From NCBI GenBank assembly GCA_002369325.1, contig DFDU01000004.1:1-11715 (forward strand): a stretch of DNA of 11,715 nucleotides, read 5' to 3'. Of the stretch, positions 7,360 to 11,715 are shown in pieces. Each line of letters starts with the position of its first letter. Within the stretch, counting starts at the first letter, position 1. Both the position numbers and the translations under genes were made by a program. The DNA comes from Lachnospiraceae bacterium UBA3820 (lineage in GTDB: Bacteria > Bacillota > Clostridia > Lachnospirales > Lachnospiraceae). The notes beneath the pieces were generated by a model. The model searched no databases and was not told where the DNA came from. It saw only the letters and a program-made list of their open reading frames with translations.

Positions 7360-7440
7360 AACTTAATTCTCCTTTATTTTTTTAACTGATTTTCGCGACG
7401 TTTTTTTACTCTCTTAAAAAAGCTTTTACATCACTTGTCC

Positions 7441-9156
7441 TTAGCCTTCTGCGCCTTCCTCTGCGGCTCCGCCTGCTTCAGCGGTATGCTGAGTTACTCT
7501 GAAGATTACGAACTCTGCAGGTCTTGAAGGTGCGATACCTACGTTACAGATAAGTCTGCCGTTTAAGATATCTTCACGACTCATAGTCTGTGGTCCGATC
7601 TCTACGAAGTATGCTTCAGCAGGTGATGCTCCTGAGAGCTGTCCCGAACGCCACATACTGTCAAGGAATGAGCTTATTGTAAGGCTTACTCTCTGCCAAA
7701 GTGTAGGATCGTTTGGCTCGAATACTACCCAGTTTGTATTTGCTTTAATACTCTCTTCAACGAAGATAAAGAGTCTTCTTACATTGACATACTTGAATGC
7801 GCTGTTTGAACTTGCTGTTCTTGCGCCCCAAACTCTGATGCCCTGTCCAGGAATGTTTCTGATAAGGTTGATTCCCTCAGGATTAAGGATATCCTGCTCC
7901 TCCTTAGTGTAATTAACCTTAAGGCCTGTACAGAATACTGTCTCATTAGCAGGTGCCTTATGTACACCTCTGTTGATATCAGTTCGTGAGTAAACACCCA
8001 AAACTGCTCCTGATGGTGGAATGAAATCAGGCTTGCTTGAACTTCTGTCATAAACCTGAATCCAAGGATGATACATAGCTGCATAAGTAGAATCAATCAT
8101 GCTTCTGTATTCGATCAACTCATCAGTCTTGTAAGTTTCCTTTGGCATATCGATAACTGCGAAACGGCTTCTTGTATTCTCACAATGTGCCACAAGTGCA
8201 ACTATAACCTCAGGAATTGTAACACCAGGTATAGCAATCATGCTTACTACGTCATTCTCAAGGAAAGACTGGATACCGGTTCTCTTTCCGGGACCTTCGT
8301 CAACACCGATAAATGTTCCGGCATTAACCTTAGCCATAGAACCGTCGAAACCACCTTCGAGGCAGAACATTCCATCTGTTACACCCTTACCGAGGATTGC
8401 TTCAACAGGATTTCCGATTTCTTTAGTCTGTGCAACCTCAACCTTAACAAGCTCGCTTGTTGAAAGTCTTGATGCAATATAATTAGGTGAAGTAATATTT
8501 AATGAAAGATCTGCATAATTCTCAACATCATCATTGAAACGGATCTGTGCATTAAATGTTACAAGATATAAAACTGTCTTTGGTATAACTGATTCATCTA
8601 CTACATTAGCCTTGAACTTGTTCTCAAAGGTTACTGTTGAATCATAAATTGTAGCGATACGGTTGTATTCACCGTTGATGACAACTACATCACCTTCACG
8701 GAAACCGTCAACACTCTTTGCTACAAAAGCTGTATCGCCTGATTTTGCGATAAGCTGCATCTTGCGCTTTGTTACAGTGCTTAATGAAATCTGGATTCTG
8801 TTACCCCACTTACCTTCATTGGCAGCGGTTACTGTTAAAATACCCATTTTCTTCTTTGCACTTACTGCATCTTTAGGAATAACACGGCTTACGTAGCAAC
8901 GTGTTCCGCCGTTTGCAAAGAACTGCTCTACACTGTTTGCAAGGAAGCGGTATTCTCCGTGTGTATACTCGGATAAAAATCCACCAAACTGCTTGGTGAA
9001 GCTCTTAAAGTTTGTTACAAGGGCCGGTGTTCCAACTGTTGCACCCTTTTCTGCAAAGCCGATAAAGCCTGCGGTGCTGGTTCCTACACCCTCTATGCTT
9101 CTTGGAGTATTATCATACTCTTCTACATATACGCCCGGTGAAAAATATTCAGCCAT
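7441..9156 (-). CDS. contractile tail sheath protein, 571 aa
   Basis: ATG at 9156 has AAAGGAG seven bases upstream. The N terminus SPGVYVEEYDNTPRSIEGVG (6-25), then TSTAGFIGFAEKG, is the hallmark start of phage and CIS sheath proteins. The C-terminal sheath domain is clear: GVYSRTDINRGVHKAPANE, then GIRVWGARTAS, YVNVRRLFIFVEESI, WVVFEPNDPTLW (476-487) and FLDSMWRSGQLSGASPAEAY. A beta strand block follows (AEFVIFRVTQHT) that would give the donor strand for neighbouring subunits. The last ten or so residues are Ala/Gly/Glu-rich and acidic. At 571 residues it is somewhat longer than compact sheaths, the extra probably lying in the central variable region (about 120-230). Only one sheath gene is present, unlike Afp/PVC loci with several paralogues. 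Confidence 0.96.
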   Translation of the reverse strand: MAEYFSPGVYVEEYDNTPRSIEGVGTSTAGFIGFAEKGATVGTPALVTNFKSFTKQFGGFLSEYTHGEYRFLANSVEQFFANGGTRCYVSRVIPKDAVSAKKKMGILTVTAANEGKWGNRIQISLSTVTKRKMQLIAKSGDTAFVAKSVDGFREGDVVVINGEYNRIATIYDSTVTFENKFKANVVDESVIPKTVLYLVTFNAQIRFNDDVENYADLSLNITSPNYIASRLSTSELVKVEVAQTKEIGNPVEAILGKGVTDGMFCLEGGFDGSMAKVNAGTFIGVDEGPGKRTGIQSFLENDVVSMIAIPGVTIPEVIVALVAHCENTRSRFAVIDMPKETYKTDELIEYRSMIDSTYAAMYHPWIQVYDRSSSKPDFIPPSGAVLGVYSRTDINRGVHKAPANETVFCTGLKVNYTKEEQDILNPEGINLIRNIPGQGIRVWGARTASSNSAFKYVNVRRLFIFVEESIKANTNWVVFEPNDPTLWQRVSLTISSFLDSMWRSGQLSGASPAEAYFVEIGPQTMSREDILNGRLICNVGIAPSRPAEFVIFRVTQHTAEAGGAAEEGAEG

Positions 9157-9174
9157 TTATATTCTCCTTTCAAA

Positions 9175-9564
9175 TTAGCTTACGCTAGAAATTAATTGTC
9201 CCGGTACAGTGATGCTGATATTTCCAGCATAAGCACATACCATTTTACAATCATTTGTGAGGCAGGGTTTCCCGCCTGCAAGAACCTTGGACTGAGTCGG
9301 TATCCATGTTCCGCTTGTCTGCGGCATACAGGGTTGAGGTGTAAGTACACCAAGTGCTGCAGCGGTTGCTGCCGCAACCTGTGGATTTGCCAAAGATGTG
9401 CACATTCCAAAAGGTGGTATGTTGCTCATGGCTGCTCCGTCCTGTATGGTTGCTACCGGCTTACCGTCCGACATAACGGTTTGCTGACTGGTTACATTTA
9501 GTGTCGATGCGCCTAATCCCATGCTGCATACCATGGTAGCGCCCGTTGTTACAAGTTGTCCCAA
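9175..9564 (-). CDS. DUF4280 PAAR-like spike-tip protein, 129 aa
   Basis: The start is TTG at 9564, with AGGGGGG seven bases upstream; no better-placed ATG exists. MGQLVTTGATMVCSMG (1-16), followed by LNVTSQQTVMSDGKPVATIQD (22-42), then PFGMCTSLANP (51-61) and AGGKPCLTNDCKMVCAYAG (97-114), is the DUF4280 pattern. That domain is a PAAR-like repeat that forms the pointed tip on the hub trimer in CIS and type VI systems. Six Cys (13, 55, 79, 101, 106, 110) are present; some may bind a metal at the tip, which is inference from the PAAR fold. It stands alone with no C-terminal effector extension, so any cargo is not fused to the tip. It lies 18 bp before the sheath gene, whereas PAAR genes often sit near the hub gene. 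Confidence 0.9.
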   Translation of the reverse strand: MGQLVTTGATMVCSMGLGASTLNVTSQQTVMSDGKPVATIQDGAAMSNIPPFGMCTSLANPQVAAATAAALGVLTPQPCMPQTSGTWIPTQSKVLAGGKPCLTNDCKMVCAYAGNISITVPGQLISSVS

Positions 9565-9579
9565 TTTTCTGCCCCCCTT

Positions 9580-10317
9580 TTATGTCTTTTCTTCGACAAG
9601 CTCACCGCCTTCGAAGCAATACACCCGGTATTTTATTATGTCTTCTGTTTTAAATCTGACAAGGTACCTGAGTGTTTCTGCCGTATCTCTTACTCTTAAG
9701 GTAAAATTACCTTTGCTGTCCACTCTGCCGAAAATGACTCGGGCTATAGGACTTCCTACGGCAAATTCTTCATTTAATTTTTCTTTAAGCTTTACCGATG
9801 AAGGATTAAGCTGTTCACTGACTACAAAATGCTCGTAGCCCTTTTCCCCATGTAAGATTCCGTAATGATTTCCTTCCATGTTCATCTGTCTGTTCGGAAC
9901 AAGAAGTGTTATACGGCTTTCCTTAGGGATAAATTCATTAATGCTGCAAACCGGTTTGCCAAGCTGCACCGCCTCAACTGCCGTTAAGCCCCGCATCTTT
10001 CCGGATAGGGTCAGTACTGATTCATTATTCTCTGACGGTATCAGGAATACATCAATGTAAGGCATTTTCGCATCAAGTGTTTCATAATCAACTTCAAATT
10101 CCTGTGAATCATAACCCGGTACGGCAAGTTTCATAATAAAATTATCTCTGCCTATATCTATGAAGATATAATTACCGTCACCTTTAAGTCTGGTCAACAT
10201 CAATTTTCCGTTTTTCCAGAAACTAACACTTTGCGAGGATACGGCTCGTCCTGTAGTGGTATCTGTGAGCCGGATAAGCAAATCCAGCCTGCACCTTATT
10301 ACAGCGCCGTTATTCAA
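9580..10317 (-). CDS. unrecognised CIS-associated protein, probable N-terminal beta-sandwich, 245 aa
   Basis: I do not recognise this family. The start is TTG at 10317, in the same frame as the stop of the upstream gene (TAA AGG TTG), with a G-rich ribosome site (GGGGGG) about 11 bases upstream. Residues about 8-95 alternate short strands and turns (LLIRLTDTTTGRAV, VSFWKNGK, LTRLKGDGNYIFIDI, LAVPGYDSQEFEVDY). This is reminiscent of carboxypeptidase-regulatory or Ig-like beta-sandwich domains, a fold guess only. The middle (100-170) is mixed. The C-terminal part (185-245) has VGSPIARVIFGRVDSKGNFTLRV and further strands. There is no signal peptide, membrane segment or catalytic motif that I can see. 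It lies between the cap gene and the PAAR-like tip gene, so a structural role in spike or cap seems more likely than an enzyme. It could also be an accessory or cargo-loading protein. Confidence 0.65.
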   Translation of the reverse strand: MNNGAVIRCRLDLLIRLTDTTTGRAVSSQSVSFWKNGKLMLTRLKGDGNYIFIDIGRDNFIMKLAVPGYDSQEFEVDYETLDAKMPYIDVFLIPSENNESVLTLSGKMRGLTAVEAVQLGKPVCSINEFIPKESRITLLVPNRQMNMEGNHYGILHGEKGYEHFVVSEQLNPSSVKLKEKLNEEFAVGSPIARVIFGRVDSKGNFTLRVRDTAETLRYLVRFKTEDIIKYRVYCFEGGELVEEKT

Positions 10318-10320
10318 CCT

Positions 10321-10917
10321 TTACTGTTCCCCCCTTTCTTCGCCGGTCACATGTACACCAAACGTAGCTTCCGTTACTCTTGGTGTATTGATTACAACCT
10401 CGCTTGATAAGAATACGGGTGCCGCCTTATAAAAGAGGCTTATCTGATATGGTTTATTGATAGCACTCCACACCCTTACTTTTTCCTCCAGACTTATCTT
10501 CGCCTGAGACAGTACAATCGGAGGTTCTCCACCATCCAGCCAGGTTTGTAATTCGTTGGGGTATACCGAGTTATTATCATTAATAATCTGTGCAACCCTT
10601 CCGACTATTTTTTGTATATCCGGAGCCTTAAGTCCCATCTGGGAGGATCCGTTTATAAATACCATATAATATAAGCTATATGGTTTTGGCGGTACTGTTA
10701 ACTGCACCCTTCCCCTCGCTACACGAGGTGGTCTGGTTACATCATTTTCTTCTCTTATATCATACAGATAAAGACCAAGTATGTAGTCAACATCCTGTGA
10801 TGCAGGAGAAGAGATTTCGATATTGTTCGGAGAAGGTATCGGCTCCGGACACATCTTTTTTCTCAAAGTCCTTACAATATATGCACTTACATCTGCTATA
10901 ATCGAATAATCTGCCAT
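10321..10917 (-). CDS. DUF4255/Pvc16-like tail-terminator (cap) protein, 198 aa
   Basis: I start it at ATG 10917, eight bases after AAGGA. The reading frame also contains a GTG at 10992, but that has no good ribosome site and would add 25 non-family-like residues. MADYSIIADVSAYIVRTLRK (1-20), then VDYILGLYLYDIREEND (43-59) and PPKPYSLYYMVFING (76-90), match DUF4255. So do IQKIVGRVAQIINDN, ISLEEKVRVWSAINKPYQIS (142-161) and LFYKAAPVFLSSE. Family members such as Pvc16 cap the distal end of the sheath-tube and stop its growth. The 198-residue length is near the family norm; no long C-terminal extension is present. It is separated by 101 bp from the upstream gene and may be the first gene of the core CIS transcript. 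Confidence 0.9.
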   Translation of the reverse strand: MADYSIIADVSAYIVRTLRKKMCPEPIPSPNNIEISSPASQDVDYILGLYLYDIREENDVTRPPRVARGRVQLTVPPKPYSLYYMVFINGSSQMGLKAPDIQKIVGRVAQIINDNNSVYPNELQTWLDGGEPPIVLSQAKISLEEKVRVWSAINKPYQISLFYKAAPVFLSSEVVINTPRVTEATFGVHVTGEERGEQ

Positions 10918-11018
10918 ATTGTTTTCCTTTCTTTGTGTATTTCTATCTGTGTTTGTCTGACTGTAATCAAATACTACAATATCAACAGTCACTAAACAGT
11001 CACTAAAATAATATATTT
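10918..11018 (-). promoter_or_regulatory. gap upstream of the cap gene with an 11-bp tandem repeat; possible promoter/operator
   Basis: This 101-bp AT-rich gap holds two exact adjacent copies of AACAGTCACTA (plus strand 10984-10994 and 10995-11005), followed by AA as if a third were starting. Read on the minus strand, GTGACT then TATTGT about 16 bases on could be a weak -35/-10 pair, each matching consensus at about four of six bases. I see no hairpin terminator for the upstream gene, only a weak A/T stem. A promoter with a repeat operator is plausible but unproven. Confidence 0.35.
10984..11005. repeat. 11-bp direct repeat, two tandem copies
   Basis: AACAGTCACTA occurs twice head to tail without a gap. 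It lies between the stop of the right-hand gene and the start of the cap gene, in non-coding DNA. Exact tandem copies at 11-bp spacing would place two sites on the same DNA face, as for a dimeric regulator; that role is inference. Confidence 0.8.
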
Positions 11019-11715
11019 TTATTCAAATTCCGCCCCCAGTGCTCCGAGCATCTGTTCAACCTTTTCATCAATAACCTGAGGGATAAGAACAGCATATATT
11101 ACATCAGGTATGTAATAGCAGCTTACATCAAGATAATGCTCACTGTCTTCTTTAACAAGATATGCAAAAAGTCTTATCCGGAATTTATCTATGGTCAGAT
11201 CGGACTGACTAACAACTTTATCTGTCAAATCATCTCTGCTTCCATCGGATTTTTGAACAACCAAACTTGCTACCGCAAAAATGTAACTTGCCGATCCTTC
11301 CGTCTGACTCATGGTATACATGCCATCCTTATATACATATCGATAATTTGTATATACACGACATCTGTCAATGGCTGCCATATTGATATATTCCAATTTG
11401 CTGTTATCCATATATTTTTGATAAATAAACGGATTTCCTTCTTCGAGAAGCTGCTTTAACAAAAGCATTGCAAATTGTTGCGCGGTTATATCACCGTTTT
11501 CGTAGCCGTATTTTGAGATACCTATTAATGAAGAAGCTTTATCAGCATCATTCAAATTATCAAAATCATCACCGAAAATGTCATATATTACATTATTATA
11601 TGAGTCATATTTTTTGTCATTCTTATCTCCGAATCCGTCGGTATCAATATCGCTTCCCGGACCGTTATTACCGTTTTGACCGCTTCCGTCTCCACCGTTT
11701 CCGCTTCCACCGGTT
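11019..11715 (-). CDS. unrecognised protein, C-terminal part, with Gly/Asp-rich linker (5' end cut by right edge)
   Basis: The frame stays open from the stop (TAA, 11021-11019) to the right edge, so about 232 codons are visible and the true start is outside. A TTG at 11555 is in frame but has no ribosome site and should not be taken as the start. The visible N-terminal 50 residues are a Gly/Asn/Ser linker (GGSGNGGDGSGQNGNNGPGS) followed by DIDTDGFGD. This resembles the D-x-D-x-D-G-x-x-D calcium-binding loop of thrombospondin-3 or EF-hand-like repeats. The rest is a folded, acidic domain: GISKYGYENGDITAQQF, a helix around AMLLLKQLLEEG, and a strand-rich region (YIFAVASLVVQ, FRIRLFAYLV, YLDVSCYYIPDVIYAVLIP). 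It ends in a short helix EKVEQMLGALGAEFE. I recognise no family. It may be an upstream CIS protein or an unrelated neighbour. Confidence 0.7.
   Translation of the reverse strand, partial: TGGSGNGGDGSGQNGNNGPGSDIDTDGFGDKNDKKYDSYNNVIYDIFGDDFDNLNDADKASSLIGISKYGYENGDITAQQFAMLLLKQLLEEGNPFIYQKYMDNSKLEYINMAAIDRCRVYTNYRYVYKDGMYTMSQTEGSASYIFAVASLVVQKSDGSRDDLTDKVVSQSDLTIDKFRIRLFAYLVKEDSEHYLDVSCYYIPDVIYAVLIPQVIDEKVEQMLGALGAEFE

Noticed and set aside
7360..7440. Terminator or promoter between sheath and tube genes
   Set aside because: Only a weak all-A/T stem (about 7 bp) and no convincing -35/-10 pair are visible; it looks like an AT-rich spacer carrying the tube ribosome site.
10918..10992. 25-residue N-terminal extension of the DUF4255 gene from GTG 10992
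   Set aside because: No ribosome site, it starts inside the tandem repeat, and the family motif begins at the internal ATG 10917, which has AAGGA eight bases upstream.
11019..11555. Complete 178-aa gene starting at TTG 11555
   Set aside because: The frame stays open for 53 more codons to the window edge and the TTG has no ribosome site, so this is an internal codon of a longer gene.
1..11715. CRISPR array, tRNA/rRNA, insertion sequence or attachment site
   Set aside because: No regularly spaced direct repeats with unique spacers, cloverleaf-like segments, transposase motifs or terminal inverted repeats were seen; the repeats present are coding or the short 11-bp pair.

Overview
The window holds part of a contractile injection system (CIS) locus, a phage-tail-like, sheath-driven injection machine. 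All twelve supportable genes lie on the minus strand, so transcription runs from the right edge (11715) to the left edge (1). The moderately low GC content, strong AGGAGG-type ribosome binding sites, frequent TTG/GTG starts and single-sheath gene set suggest a Gram-positive anaerobe, most likely a Clostridia/Lachnospiraceae relative. This taxonomic guess rests on style, not on a marker gene.

Layout in transcription order: (1) the 3' part of an unrecognised gene with a Gly/Asp-rich linker, cut by the right edge; (2) a ~100 bp gap with an 11-bp tandem repeat; (3) a DUF4255/Pvc16-like tail-terminator (cap) protein; (4) an unrecognised probable beta-sandwich protein; (5) a DUF4280 PAAR-like spike tip; (6) the tail sheath; (7) the inner tube; (8) two abutting RNA hairpins; (9) a tail-assembly-chaperone-like protein with a CxxC pair; (10) a 61-residue DUF6760-like protein; (11) a second tube-like protein with a six-unit Trp/Phe/Asp repeat tail; (12) a 707-residue Asn/Glu-rich repetitive and coiled-coil protein; (13, 14) two tandem paralogues of the CIS tube/LysM-adaptor family (Afp7-like) without a visible LysM; (15) the first 50 codons of a gpD/VgrG-like hub gene, cut by the left edge.

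The genes fit one assembly line. The sheath and tube form the contractile body, DUF4255 caps it, PAAR plus the gpD hub form the spike, and the Afp7-like proteins join tube to hub. The chaperone-like protein, DUF6760, tube-2 and the 707-aa protein probably act in tube initiation, length control or baseplate assembly. Genes are 3 to 135 bp apart, consistent with one operon. No capsid, portal, terminase, lysis or integrase gene is visible, which argues against an ordinary prophage within these limits. The remaining baseplate genes (gp25, gpJ), the AAA+ ATPase and any cargo would lie outside the window.

The least explained parts are the W-x-F-D repeat tail of the second tube protein, the 707-aa protein, the low-complexity tail of the second adaptor, the Gly/Asp-linker gene at the right edge, and the double hairpin after the tube gene.
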